Notes: generated by a model not told the origin, from the letters alone. 64,000 bases of DNA from DASQPR01 sp963831705 (GCA_963831705.1 CAWHRE010000006.1:159903-223902); one strand, 5' to 3'. Positions 34,051 through 43,500 are shown, counted from the first letter of the stretch. Made by a program: numbers and translations.

Positions 34051-34584
34051 ATGACCGTCATCGAGATGCCCGCCGTCCTCACCCTCGAGGCTGTCGCTGC
34101 AATGGGTGAGGCCGATGAGCTCCACCGGTACGAAATGACCGACGAGGGGGAAGTCCGGATCATGATGACGCCGACGCCGGAGCACTCCCGGATCGTCATG
34201 CGCCTCACACTCTGGTTCGCTCGTAGCGGCTTCACCGATGAACAACTCCGGACGGATATGGGCATCTATACCGGCGGCGGTCGGCAGCCTGATCTGACCG
34301 TATGGGCGAACGAAGCGCCGGACGTCGGCATAATTTCGGTATACGTTCCGGTGGATGACCTCATCCTTGCGGTTGAAGTTATCGCTCGCAGTTCTCGCCG
34401 GAATGATCTTGTCGATAAAACTGGGGAATACGCGCGCGCTGGAATTCCGCGCTACTGGACGATCGAGCAGGATGGAACGCAGCCGGTCACGATGCGTACG
34501 CTGACCGAAGGTGTTTACATCGCCTCGGCGCCCGTGCCATTGGAATGGTTGCTGACGCAGGACCCATCGGCACTTCTGAGCTAA
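34051..34584 (+). CDS. Uma2/DUF820-family endonuclease-like protein
   Basis: 177 residues with the PD-(D/E)XK-like pattern of the Uma2 family: QPDLTVWAN, then LILAVEVIARSSRRNDLVDKTGEYARAGIPRYWTIEQ (E-V...K, Y...G-I-P-x-Y-W). Many genomes hold several copies and the biological role is unsettled. ATG 34051 is preferred as GGAGG lies 5 bases upstream; ATG 34039 is also in frame. GC content around 34.35-34.45 kb is slightly lower than in the neighbours. Confidence 0.85.
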   Translation: MTVIEMPAVLTLEAVAAMGEADELHRYEMTDEGEVRIMMTPTPEHSRIVMRLTLWFARSGFTDEQLRTDMGIYTGGGRQPDLTVWANEAPDVGIISVYVPVDDLILAVEVIARSSRRNDLVDKTGEYARAGIPRYWTIEQDGTQPVTMRTLTEGVYIASAPVPLEWLLTQDPSALLS

Positions 34585-34647
34585 GGCACACAGCGCAAAT
34601 TCGTCTGTCATCCAAGTGAACGATATCGATCGTTCATTTAATGCGAC

Positions 34648-34653
34648 GACAAT
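34648..34653 (+). promoter_or_regulatory. -10 box GACAAT for the GIDE-like gene
   Basis: GACAAT, six bases, then ATG 34660. Confidence 0.45.
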
Positions 34654-34659
34654 GCGCGC

Positions 34660-35427
34660 ATGCTCACGATCGTGGTCGGAGCGCTCATGTTGGGCGTCTG
34701 CCTGATCATTACAAGTGTCACGTCTCTGGTCCTCAAGGCGAGCCACAATCGGGAACGAAAGTCCGTGATTCGCACGGCAGCCACGGCGATCGGAACCTGG
34801 CGAGCCGGGATGTCACGAGTCGCCGCGGTCGGGCAGACCGCGTACGGGCCGGCCGGCCCATTCGTCGCGCCGGTCAGCGGCGAGCAGTGCGCGTGGTTCA
34901 CCACGTCGCTGATCCGCACGCCGAGTCGGCGGTTCGACGACAGCGACCCGGTCGAGGACATCCTCTGGAACATGACCACGCCCGCCCCGCCGGCGCTGCG
35001 GGACGCGTCCGGAATTGTGCTCATCGATCCGGCGATCCTCGCGACAGCGCCGAACCTGCTGGACCCGGTCGCCACGAAGATGACACTCCGCGTGTACGAG
35101 AAGCAGACGGCATCCACGGCGCCGCGATTCGTGCCGCGCGAATTCGTCTCCGACGTTCGCAGCAGCGAGACGTTGCGGCTCTGGGAGACCTGGATTCCGG
35201 CCGGCGTCGACGTGTACGCGCTGGGATCGGTAGGCCGAGCCGGCCATGATCTGATGCTCCGGCCCCGAAGTGGTTTGACCATCTTCACGACCGACGACGC
35301 GCCGACCGTGATCGACCGGCGCCGCCGGGAGGCGATCGATTCGCGCAAGCTGGCATTGTTCCTCGGCCGATTCGGGTTGATCATCACGGTGATCTCGGGC
35401 GCGTTGACGTTCTGGATCGCCTTCTAA
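34660..35427 (+). CDS. GIDE-like (MUL1-type) membrane protein
   Basis: 255 residues. An N-terminal membrane helix and a C-terminal one flank a domain whose features, TAYGPAGPFVAPVSGEQCAWFTTSL, IVLIDP, LWETWIPAGVDVYALGSV and LTIFTTDD, resemble the GIDE domain known from the mitochondrial E3 ligase MUL1 and from bacterial membrane proteins. No RING domain is present. Role unknown. GACAAT, six bases before ATG, is a likely leaderless promoter. Confidence 0.65.
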   Translation: MLTIVVGALMLGVCLIITSVTSLVLKASHNRERKSVIRTAATAIGTWRAGMSRVAAVGQTAYGPAGPFVAPVSGEQCAWFTTSLIRTPSRRFDDSDPVEDILWNMTTPAPPALRDASGIVLIDPAILATAPNLLDPVATKMTLRVYEKQTASTAPRFVPREFVSDVRSSETLRLWETWIPAGVDVYALGSVGRAGHDLMLRPRSGLTIFTTDDAPTVIDRRRREAIDSRKLALFLGRFGLIITVISGALTFWIAF

Positions 35428-35474
35428 TCCTCCAGCGCGCCGGAACGTCGCAGCGACCGGGCAGAATCGTCTCC

Positions 35475-38400
35475 ATGCAGATCGCGTTGCTCGGACCGCT
35501 CGACGTCCGTACGGACGACGGTGGTTCGACGCCGGTCGCCGGTGCACGGCTGAGCCGCCTGCTGATTCTGCTGGCAATCCATCCCCGCACCGTCGTCTCC
35601 ACCACGGCGATCGTGGACGCCGTGTGGGGCGAGGCCCCGCCGGATGAGCCGGCCAACGCCGTACAGGCGCTGGTTTCGCGTCTCCGGCGGGCGGTTCCGG
35701 GCATCTCGATCACCAGCCGTGCGACCGGCTACGTGCTCGATGTGCCACCCCGGTCGGTCGACGTCGAGGCGTTCACGGCGGGAGTCGCTACCGGCATGCG
35801 TACCGGCGACCGCGACGCCCTGGCCGAGGCGCTTGCGCTGTGGCGTGGGGAACCGCTGGTCGACGCGGGCGATGCGGAGTTCGCACAGCCGATCCGCGCC
35901 CGGTTGGAGGAGACCCGTCTCAACGCGCTGCAGGCTCGGATTTCGCTCGATATCGAGGCCGGCACCGCGGACGTGGCCGAGTTGGAGGGGCTGGTCTCGG
36001 CGTACCCCCTGCGCGAAGCGTTGATCGTGCTCCTGATGCGCGCGCTGCACGCGGCGGGTGACCGCAGCCGTGCCCTATCCGTCTTCGACGAAGCGCGCAA
36101 GCGGCTCGCCGACGAACTCGGCATTGCGCCGAATCCGGCGCTGGCCGCGGAGCACGTGCGGATCCTGCGTGCGGACGAGGAGCCGGTGTCTGAGCCAGTA
36201 TCGGATGTCCGAATTACCGGCAATCTGCGGGCGGAGCTCAGTTCGTTCGTCGGCCGTGATGCGGACCTTGAGGGAATCGCGTACACGCTCCGCCAGCACC
36301 GGTTGACGACGCTGATCGGACCGGGTGGCGCGGGCAAGACACGGCTCGCCGCGCATGCGGGACGCGACCGCGTCGACGCGACCCCCGGCGGCGTCTGGAT
36401 GATCGAGTTCGCACCGGTCACCGACCCCGGCGACGTCGTCACGACCGTGCTCGGCGCGCTCGGCATGCGCGCCGGTTACATCGTTCGCAATACGACCGGC
36501 GCATCGGCTGTCGAGACTGACCCGCTCGACCGCCTGCTCGCTGGGCTTGCGCACCGCGATGCGCTGTTGATTTTCGACAACTGCGAGCACTTGATCGAGG
36601 CGACCGCACGGCTGGCAGCGGAGGTACTCGGCGCCTGCCCAGGGATTCGGATCCTTGCCACCAGTCGCGAGCCGCTTGGCGTTCCGGGGGAGGTGCTGTG
36701 GCCGGTCGAGCCGCTCGCGCTGCCACCGGCCGATGCCCAACTCGACGAACTCGTCACCTATCCGTCGGTGCGCCTGTTCGCACAGCGTGCGGCCGCGGTG
36801 CGGCCAGGGTTCGCGGTGACCGAAGCGCATGCGGACGCCGTGGTACGGATCTGCCGCGCGCTCGACGGCATGCCGCTCGCCATCGAGCTGGCCGCCGCCC
36901 GGATGCGCTCGATGACGCCGGAGCAGGTGGCCGACCGGCTCGGCGACCGGTTCTCGGTGCTCACCGGCGGCAGCCGGACGGTATTACCACGTCATCAGAC
37001 GTTGCGCGCGGTGGTCGATTGGAGCTGGGAACTCCTCGGCGACGACGAGCGCGTGCTGTGGCGACGTCTGTCGGTGTTCTCCGGTGGTGCCACGCTGGCC
37101 GCGGCCGAGGCCGTTGCGGATCGCGATGTCTTCGTGCTCGATGCGGTCAGCGCGCTCGTGGACAAGTCGCTTCTGCAGGTGCGCGACGACGGGTTCGAAC
37201 CGCGCTACGTGATGCTGGAGACGATCCGCGCGTACGGGCAGATGCGACTCGACGAGGCCGGCGAACACACGCTGGCGCGGCTCGCCCACAGCGCGTACTT
37301 CGCTGACCTTGTGGTATCCGCGCGGGATCACCTCATCGGGGCCGACCAGCTCGAATGGCTCGCCCGGCTGAGTGCCGATCACGACAATCTGAACGTCGCC
37401 GTGCGGTACGCGGTCGCGGCCGGAGCGATCGACATCGCGGTCCGGCTGGTGTCGTCGGCCGGGTGGTACTGGCGGATCGGCGGCAACCGGCGCGAGGGTA
37501 CCGATCTGACCGTCCTGGCACTCGATCTGCTCGCGAACGATCCGATGGTCGAATCTGGCGACATCGCCGACCAGGCGGTCGAGACGGCGTTGGAGGAGCG
37601 GGCCGCCGCGTACGCGGTCGGCGCACTGATGGCGGTCGAGAGCGAAACTCACATGGCGTATGCGATGGAGTGGTTCGATCGCGCCGCCGTCATCCTGGAC
37701 CGTCTTCCCGAACCGCAGATGCCGTTCCTGCGCTTGGTCCGGCCGGTGCGCCGGATGTTTCAGACGTTCGAGACCGGGCGCATCCAACCCGGTGTTGAGG
37801 TCGGCCTACCGGTCGACGATGAGGATCCGTGGGTCGCCGGGATGGGCCGCGTCATGCGCGGGCACGTCATGCTGAACTTCGGCCGCGATCATGCTCAGGC
37901 CGAGGCCGACTTCCGATCCGCGTTCGAGCTGTTCCAAGGCATCGGCGAACGCTGGGGCATGTCGTTCACGCTGATCTCGCTCGCCTCCGTCGAAGCGTGG
38001 CGCGGAGAGATCGCCGAGGCGATTGCGGATACCGTTGCCGGCATTCGTTCGCTCAGTGAGCTCGGCGTGTGGGACGACGTGGCTCAGTTCCGTGCGAACC
38101 TGGCTCGCCTGCTGTGGCTGCAAGGCGACCACGCCGCCGCGTACACCGAACTCGCGAGGGCCGAACGCGAAGCCGAGCGGATCGGCTTGTCGAACGTCCG
38201 AGGCGGGGTCGCACTCGCGGCCGCCGACCTGGCCCGATTCGACGGAGATCTGGTCGAGGCGGATCACTGGTTCCGCGTTGCGGAGGCGGCGCTGGCCGTA
38301 CAGCCGGTCGGTGGCCAGTTCCGTGCGCTGGTCGCGAGTACGCACGCGTATCTCGCCGCAGCCCGTGGCGATCTTGACGAAGCCAGGCGACTGCACCGGG

Positions 38401-38723
38401 AAGCGGTCGCCATCGCGGTCGATTCGATCGACGCGCCGGTCATCGCGGCAACGCTGGTCGGTCTCGCAGACATCACGCTCGCCGACGGCGACGGCCCGAT
38501 GGCCGCCCGGATCCTCGGAGCCAGTACCGCCGTCCGCGGCATGCCGGACCTGTCGCTCGTGGACGAACTTCGGGTCATCGAGGCGTGCAGAAGAGCGCTC
38601 GGCGAGGCGGAGTTCGAGATCGCGTATGCCAGAGGGGCCGCCGCGACCGCGATACAGATCGGCGAGTTGGTGGGGATCGCCATGCCGGAAATCACAGCGT
38701 CCTCAGTCATCCCCGATATGTAG
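35475..38723 (+). CDS. AfsR/SARP-type regulator with ATPase and TPR regions
   Basis: 1082 residues. Residues 1-95: OmpR-like DNA-binding domain (MQIALLGPLDVRTDDG...TTAIVDAVWGE...NAVQALVSRLRRAVPG). Residues 95-245: bacterial transcriptional activation domain. About 280-560: NB-ARC-like ATPase with Walker A LIGPGGAGKTRLA and Walker B-like LLIFDNCEHL. The remainder: helical TPR-like repeats. Such proteins activate secondary metabolism or carbohydrate genes. The GH13 gene follows after 34 bases, so sugar use is a candidate target. CAGAAT, seven bases before ATG 35475, is a likely leaderless -10 box. Confidence 0.9.
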   Translation: MQIALLGPLDVRTDDGGSTPVAGARLSRLLILLAIHPRTVVSTTAIVDAVWGEAPPDEPANAVQALVSRLRRAVPGISITSRATGYVLDVPPRSVDVEAFTAGVATGMRTGDRDALAEALALWRGEPLVDAGDAEFAQPIRARLEETRLNALQARISLDIEAGTADVAELEGLVSAYPLREALIVLLMRALHAAGDRSRALSVFDEARKRLADELGIAPNPALAAEHVRILRADEEPVSEPVSDVRITGNLRAELSSFVGRDADLEGIAYTLRQHRLTTLIGPGGAGKTRLAAHAGRDRVDATPGGVWMIEFAPVTDPGDVVTTVLGALGMRAGYIVRNTTGASAVETDPLDRLLAGLAHRDALLIFDNCEHLIEATARLAAEVLGACPGIRILATSREPLGVPGEVLWPVEPLALPPADAQLDELVTYPSVRLFAQRAAAVRPGFAVTEAHADAVVRICRALDGMPLAIELAAARMRSMTPEQVADRLGDRFSVLTGGSRTVLPRHQTLRAVVDWSWELLGDDERVLWRRLSVFSGGATLAAAEAVADRDVFVLDAVSALVDKSLLQVRDDGFEPRYVMLETIRAYGQMRLDEAGEHTLARLAHSAYFADLVVSARDHLIGADQLEWLARLSADHDNLNVAVRYAVAAGAIDIAVRLVSSAGWYWRIGGNRREGTDLTVLALDLLANDPMVESGDIADQAVETALEERAAAYAVGALMAVESETHMAYAMEWFDRAAVILDRLPEPQMPFLRLVRPVRRMFQTFETGRIQPGVEVGLPVDDEDPWVAGMGRVMRGHVMLNFGRDHAQAEADFRSAFELFQGIGERWGMSFTLISLASVEAWRGEIAEAIADTVAGIRSLSELGVWDDVAQFRANLARLLWLQGDHAAAYTELARAEREAERIGLSNVRGGVALAAADLARFDGDLVEADHWFRVAEAALAVQPVGGQFRALVASTHAYLAAARGDLDEARRLHREAVAIAVDSIDAPVIAATLVGLADITLADGDGPMAARILGASTAVRGMPDLSLVDELRVIEACRRALGEAEFEIAYARGAAATAIQIGELVGIAMPEITASSVIPDM

Positions 38724-38757
38724 TTTTCGCAGTTCCCGCATTGGGTACCGGCTGGCC

Positions 38758-40404
38758 ATGACTGAGCGGTGGTACGACGAGGCAGTGGTCTACTGCGTGG
38801 ACGTGGACTCGTTCGCGGACTCGAACGGCGATGGCATCGGCGACTTCCGGGGACTCATCGGGCGACTGGATTATCTGACCAGGCTGGGCGCCACCTGCCT
38901 GTGGCTGAACCCGATCCATCCGACGCCCGGCCGGGACGACGGCTACGACGTCACCGACTATTACGCGGTCGATCCGCGTCTCGGCACGCTTGGCGACTTC
39001 GCCGAACTGCTGCACGAGGCGGCGAACCGCGGCCTGCGGGTGATCATCGATCTCGTCGTGAACCACACCTCTGATCAGCATCCGTGGTTCCAGGCGGCGT
39101 GTGCGACGGCCGACTCCGAGTACCGCGACTGGTACGTGTGGTCGGCCACCGAACCGTCCGACCGCTACGACGGCATCGTGTTCCCCGGCGAGCAGACTGA
39201 AACCTGGACGTATCAGCGCCAGGCGCATGCGTGGTACTACCACCGGTTCTATGATTTCCAGCCGGAACTCAACATGAAGAATCCGGCCGTACGGGCCGAG
39301 CTCAAGAAGATCATGGGGTTCTGGCTGCAGCTCGGTGTGGCAGGTTTCCGGATCGATGCGGCGCCGTTCGTGATCGAGATGACCGAACCGGGTAACGCGA
39401 ATTCCCCACGCAAGTACGACTTCCTCACCGAACTGCGCGAACTCGCGTCGTGGCGACGCGGCGACGCGCTCCTGCTCGCCGAGGCGAACGTGGTCCCGGA
39501 CGAGTTGGTTCGGTACTTCGGCGACATCGGCGGTTCGGCGAACCGGCTGCACATGCTGTTCGACTTCATCCTCAACGACGCGCTCGTCCTCGCGCTGGCC
39601 CGGCGGTCGGCCGAGCCGATCTCGATGGCGCTGCGGACCAGCCCGGAGATTCCGGCCGGTGGGCAGTGGGCGACGTTCCTGCGTAATCACGACGAGATCG
39701 ACCTGTCCCGGCTTACCGCCGACCAGCGTGCCGAGGTGTTCGAGGCGTTCGGGCCGGACCCGGACATGCGGCTCTACGACCGGGGTATCCGCCGTCGGCT
39801 CGCCCCCATGCTCGGCGGCGACCGCGCGCGGCTGGAACTCGCGTACTCGCTGCAGTTCACGCTGCGTGGGACGCCGGTCCTGCGCTACGGCGAGGAGATC
39901 GGGATGGGTGACGATCTGTCGCTCAAAGGTCGCGAGGCGATCCGGACACCGATGCAGTGGTCCGACGGTACACAGGCCGGGTTCACCACGTCCGATACGC
40001 CGCTACGACCGGTGGTCTCGTCCGGCGAATTCGCGTACGGCAAGGTCAACGTGGCCGAGCAACGCTCCGATCCGCTGTCGCTGTTGACCTGGTTCAGCCG
40101 CATGATCCAGACGCTGCGGGAGAGCCCCGAGATCGGCATCGGCTCGTGCACCGCGCTGGACCTCGAATTGCCATCGTCGGTTCTGGTTCATCGGGCGGAT
40201 GCGCGTACCGGGACGATGGTTTTCCTGCACAATCTCGGTGAGGAACCGGTCTGTATCGACCTCAAGAGCCTGTACGCGGAGGCCGACGAGCCGCACGAGT
40301 TGTTCGCCGACCAGGCGTACCCGAAGATCGGCCACCTCGACAAGCTCGACCTCGGCCGGTACGGGTACCGCTGGATCCGGCTCTGCCGCAACCCGATGGG
40401 ATGA
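38758..40404 (+). CDS. GH13 alpha-glucan enzyme, trehalose synthase-like
   Basis: 548 residues, (beta/alpha)8 barrel. Starts ERWYDEAVVYCVDVDSFADSNGDGIGDFRGL as trehalose synthases do. Catalytic residues: nucleophile Asp in GVAGFRIDAAPF, acid/base Glu in DALLLAEANV, and Asp in TFLRNHDEID. DLVVNHTSDQHPWF is the conserved region I. Candidate reactions are maltose-trehalose interconversion or another disaccharide transfer; the GH13_16 versus other subfamily choice needs a phylogeny. Followed 5 bases later by a GH15-like gene; pgm lies 14 kb away. Confidence 0.88.
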   Translation: MTERWYDEAVVYCVDVDSFADSNGDGIGDFRGLIGRLDYLTRLGATCLWLNPIHPTPGRDDGYDVTDYYAVDPRLGTLGDFAELLHEAANRGLRVIIDLVVNHTSDQHPWFQAACATADSEYRDWYVWSATEPSDRYDGIVFPGEQTETWTYQRQAHAWYYHRFYDFQPELNMKNPAVRAELKKIMGFWLQLGVAGFRIDAAPFVIEMTEPGNANSPRKYDFLTELRELASWRRGDALLLAEANVVPDELVRYFGDIGGSANRLHMLFDFILNDALVLALARRSAEPISMALRTSPEIPAGGQWATFLRNHDEIDLSRLTADQRAEVFEAFGPDPDMRLYDRGIRRRLAPMLGGDRARLELAYSLQFTLRGTPVLRYGEEIGMGDDLSLKGREAIRTPMQWSDGTQAGFTTSDTPLRPVVSSGEFAYGKVNVAEQRSDPLSLLTWFSRMIQTLRESPEIGIGSCTALDLELPSSVLVHRADARTGTMVFLHNLGEEPVCIDLKSLYAEADEPHELFADQAYPKIGHLDKLDLGRYGYRWIRLCRNPMG

Positions 40405-40408
40405 CGAT

Positions 40409-41494
40409 ATGGCTGACCTGACGAAACTGGTCGAGCGGAGCATCACCGTGATCGAGCACTGCCAGCATCCGTCCGGCGGGTACATCGCGTCCCCGGACTA
40501 TCCGTCGTACCGGTACTGCTGGCTGCGCGACGGATCGTTCACCGCGGGTGCGATGAGCCGGGCGGGTCGACCGGACAGCGCGACCGCGTTCTTCGACTGG
40601 TACGCGGGCGTCATGCGAGCGCGCGAGCCGCACATCCGGGAAATCGTCGGCCGGGCACGCGGCGGCGAGCTGGTCGTCGATGCGGAACTCCTCCCGACCC
40701 GGTACGAGCTGGATGGCGCGGATGGCGTCGAGCCCTGGGCCAATTTCCAGACCGACGGGTACGGCACGGTTCTCTTCGTGCTCGTGGCACACGCTCGTCG
40801 ACACAACATTCCGCTTGACCCGTACAAGGACGTCATCACGAGCACCGTCGACTATCTGATCGAGTTCGGCGAGCGGCCGTGCTTCGACTGGTGGGAAGAG
40901 TCGACCGAGCAGCGGCACACGTCGACGATGGTCGCCGTACTCGCCGGTCTACGGGCGGCCGCCGGATCAGGCGTCCTGGATGACGCGTGTGCGGCCGGAG
41001 CAATGAAGACGGCGGCGGAGCTCGAAGCGGTGGTGATCGGCGATGCGAAGCGGGCCGGACACCTGACGAAGTGGATCGGCAGCGATGAGGTGGACGGCAG
41101 TCTGCTGTCCTGCATCGTGCCGTTCGGTCTGCTGAAGCCATCCGACCCTCTCGCGGTCACCACGATTGCGAAGATCAAGCAGGACATCCTGCACGACGGC
41201 GTGTACCGCTACCGTGGCGACACGTTCTACGGCGGCGGCGAGTGGCCGATTCTGACCGCTTGGCTCGGTTGGGCCGAGGCGGCCGGCGGCGATGCCGCAT
41301 CCGCACGGCAGCGCCTGGACTGGATAGCAGCCCAGGCGCTCGCCGATGGATCAATTCCGGAGCAGGTCTCGACGCATGCTCAAGCGCCGGAGTTCGTGGG
41401 GGAATGGGAACGCCGGTGGGGGCCGGTCGCCACGCCGCTGGTCTGGTCGCATGCGATGTTCCTGACCTTGAACTCGGTCATGACCTCGGCCTGA
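40409..41494 (+). CDS. GH15-like (glucoamylase catalytic domain) protein
   Basis: 361 residues, an (alpha/alpha)6-type domain: GGYIASPDYPSYRYCWLRDGSFTAGAM at the N-terminus, WANFQTDGYGTVLFVL, FDWWEE near residue 155 (candidate general acid in the DxWE-like block) and SIPEQV...WGPVATPLVWSHAMFL at the C-terminus (E of PEQ, candidate base). It lacks the N-terminal beta domain of larger bacterial GH15 enzymes. No signal peptide, so it acts in the cytoplasm. Five bases separate it from the GH13 gene; the two likely process one glucan or oligosaccharide. Confidence 0.82.
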   Translation: MADLTKLVERSITVIEHCQHPSGGYIASPDYPSYRYCWLRDGSFTAGAMSRAGRPDSATAFFDWYAGVMRAREPHIREIVGRARGGELVVDAELLPTRYELDGADGVEPWANFQTDGYGTVLFVLVAHARRHNIPLDPYKDVITSTVDYLIEFGERPCFDWWEESTEQRHTSTMVAVLAGLRAAAGSGVLDDACAAGAMKTAAELEAVVIGDAKRAGHLTKWIGSDEVDGSLLSCIVPFGLLKPSDPLAVTTIAKIKQDILHDGVYRYRGDTFYGGGEWPILTAWLGWAEAAGGDAASARQRLDWIAAQALADGSIPEQVSTHAQAPEFVGEWERRWGPVATPLVWSHAMFLTLNSVMTSA

Positions 41495-41496
41495 AG

Positions 41497-42312
41497 TTAT
41501 GACTTCCGCTTGAACGCCCGTACGGCCAGCGGCGCGAACACCACCGTGAACCCGAGCGCCCACAGCAGCGACCATCCGACCGGTCCCGCGATCGGCCCCG
41601 ATTCGAGCAGGCCGCGCAGTGCGTTCGACAGGACGGTCACCGGGTTCACCTTCACCCATACCTGCAGCCAATGCGGCATGGTGTCGGTCGGGACGAACGC
41701 GGCGGACGCGAACGTGAGTGGGAACAGCGCGACGAAGCCGAAGATCTGTACCTTCTCCGGGCTGGCGACCAGCATGCTCACCAGCACCATCGCCCAGGAG
41801 ACGGACAGCGAGACGATCAGCAGGATCGCGAACGACCCGACGATGCCCGCGAAGCCGTGGCTGCCGACCCGGAATCCGAGGAGGGCACCGACGCCGAGCA
41901 GCAGCGCGACCGACCAGGCCTGCTTGACCAGGTCAGCGCCGATCCGGCCGGCCAGCGGAGCGAATCGCGCGATCGGCAACGATTTGAGCCGGTCGAAGAA
42001 GCCCTTCTCCAGGTCGGTGGCGAGTCCGACGCCGGTGTTCAGCGTCGTGAACAGCGCGTTCTGCACGATGATGCCGGGCAGCGCGAACATCAGGTACTGG
42101 TGCGGCGAGCCCGACACGGCACCGCCGAATACGTACGTGAACAGCAGCACGAACATGATCGGCTGAATGCTGAAGTCCATCAGCTCGAACGGGTTGTGCT
42201 TGATCTGCACCAAAGTTCGCCATGCCAGCGAGATGGTCTGCTGGAGACCGGCCAACGGCGCAACGCGCGGGGCGAGCTGCCGGCTCCGCGCCGGCATCGT
42301 GATGGCACTCAT
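41497..42312 (-). CDS. drrB: ABC-2 permease, DrrB type
   Basis: 271 residues, six membrane helices, ABC2_membrane family: LVQIKHNPFELMDFSIQPIMFVLLFTYVFGG and the conserved block NALFTTLNTGVGLATDLEKGFFDRLKSLPIARFAPLAGR found in daunorubicin-resistance permeases. It exports a lipophilic compound with the DrrA-like ATPase. ATG 42312 overlaps the stop of a 23-codon ORF (ATGA); ATG 42345 is an alternative start. Substrate unknown; symbol by family. Confidence 0.9.
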   Translation of the reverse strand: MSAITMPARSRQLAPRVAPLAGLQQTISLAWRTLVQIKHNPFELMDFSIQPIMFVLLFTYVFGGAVSGSPHQYLMFALPGIIVQNALFTTLNTGVGLATDLEKGFFDRLKSLPIARFAPLAGRIGADLVKQAWSVALLLGVGALLGFRVGSHGFAGIVGSFAILLIVSLSVSWAMVLVSMLVASPEKVQIFGFVALFPLTFASAAFVPTDTMPHWLQVWVKVNPVTVLSNALRGLLESGPIAGPVGWSLLWALGFTVVFAPLAVRAFKRKS

Positions 42313-42380
42313 GCTTGCCCCCCGACTGCGTCGTGGCGCAACCATTCAGTGACATTTTTCGCTCGTCGAGACTCGCTCAT
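42309..42380 (-). CDS. 23-codon ORF bridging drrA and drrB
   Basis: MSESRRAKNVTEWLRHDAV plus four residues. Its ATG overlaps the drrA stop (ATGA) and its stop overlaps the drrB ATG (ATGA), so ribosomes could pass through all three. It contains an A-rich stretch unlike the neighbours. It may be a coupling device, a tiny subunit, or an unused ORF if drrB starts at 42345. Confidence 0.4.
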   Translation of the reverse strand: MSESRRAKNVTEWLRHDAVGGQA

Positions 42381-43339
42381 ACTGCAGCTCCTTCCAAGAT
42401 TTTTTCGTCCTCGGCGCGGCGCCCGGTCAGCGAGAGGAAGACCTCGTCGAGCGTGGAACCGCGCAGGGACAGTTCGGAGGCCAGGACGCCGGCGGCGTCG
42501 AGGCGGCGGACAAGTGTGGGGACAGCGCTCGGATCGGCGACTGCGGCGGTCACGAGGCTTCCGGCGATTTCCGGTGTGGTGATCGCGACCTCGGTGATCG
42601 CGTCGATCAGGATCGGGAGGTCGGCGGCGTCGACGGGACGCGCCGAGATGGTGAGGGCGCCCACCCGGGACTTCAACTCGGACGGCGTACCCAGCGCGAT
42701 GACGCGGCCCTGGTCGACGACCGCGATCTCGTCGGCGAGAACATCGGCCTCCTCGAGATACTGGGTGGTCAGCAGCACGGTCACACCGTCCGCGGTGAGG
42801 TCGCGCACGACCTCCCACATCTCATTGCGGCTGCGCGGGTCCAGGCCGGTCGTCGGTTCGTCGAGGTAGAGCACCTCAGGTCGGGCAACGAGGCTCGCGG
42901 CCAGGTCAAGGCGACGGCGCATGCCACCGGAGTACGTCTTGACCGCGCGGTCCCCAGCATCGTCGAGGCGGAACTTGGCAAGCAGCTCTCGTCCGCGAGC
43001 CTTGGCGTCGCCACGTGGCAGCGCGATCAGGCGGCCGATCAACTGGAGGTTCTCCAGCCCGGTGAGGGTCTCGTCCACCGATGCGTACTGGCCGGTCAGG
43101 CCGATGATCTGGCGGACCTGGTGCGCCTGCGTCGTGACGTCGTAGCCGCCGACGCTGGCGTGGCCGCTGTCCGGCCGCAAGAGGGTGGCGAGGACGCGGA
43201 CGGTCGTGGTCTTGCCGGCGCCGTTCGGGCCGAGCAGACCGAAGACGCTTCCGGTCCGGACCGCGAGATCGACGCCAGCGAGCGCGGTGGTGTTTCCGTA
43301 CCGCTTGGTAAGCCCTTCGGCAACAATCGAATGTGTCAT
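42377..43339 (-). CDS. drrA: ABC transporter ATPase, DrrA type
   Basis: 320 residues. Walker A LLGPNGAGKTTTV, Q-loop LTGQYASVDE, signature TYSGGMRRRLDLAASLVARP, Walker B VLYLDEPTTGLDPRSRNEMWE and H-loop-like TTQYLEEAD, then the C-terminal extension typical of DrrA (LRGSTLDEVFLSLTGRRAEDE). Powers export with the DrrB-like permease. ATG 43339 begins MTHSIVAEGLTKRYG. About 100 bases upstream lies repeat copy E. Confidence 0.93.
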   Translation of the reverse strand: MTHSIVAEGLTKRYGNTTALAGVDLAVRTGSVFGLLGPNGAGKTTTVRVLATLLRPDSGHASVGGYDVTTQAHQVRQIIGLTGQYASVDETLTGLENLQLIGRLIALPRGDAKARGRELLAKFRLDDAGDRAVKTYSGGMRRRLDLAASLVARPEVLYLDEPTTGLDPRSRNEMWEVVRDLTADGVTVLLTTQYLEEADVLADEIAVVDQGRVIALGTPSELKSRVGALTISARPVDAADLPILIDAITEVAITTPEIAGSLVTAAVADPSAVPTLVRRLDAAGVLASELSLRGSTLDEVFLSLTGRRAEDEKILEGAAV

Positions 43340-43436
43340 GCCACGACAGTGCACAGCCGTCCTGACACAGCCCCGTCGATGCGCTGACACCCCGCCTGAC
43401 ATCCGCCTGACACGGCGTCGGCCCTGTGGAAAACCC

Positions 43437-43500
43437 AGTTGATCCTGGGGTTCGTTGACGCATCGACGGCGTTTCGCCCTTATGACTCCAGGATCAACTT
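43437..43500 (+). repeat. Palindromic 3'-end repeat, copy E (short form)
   Basis: 64 bp, reference orientation on the plus strand: AGTTGATCCTGGGGTTCGTTG, core ACGCATCGACGGCGTTTCG, then GACTCCAGGATCAACTT. Its last base is part of the vWA gene's stop codon (43500-43502). The most diverged arm of the six. Confidence 0.9.

Noticed and set aside
32992..34584. A 530-residue open frame ending in the Uma2 protein
   Set aside because: Its first 350 residues are the wrong frame of the padR-coupled membrane protein gene; the real start is ATG 34051 with its own ribosome site.
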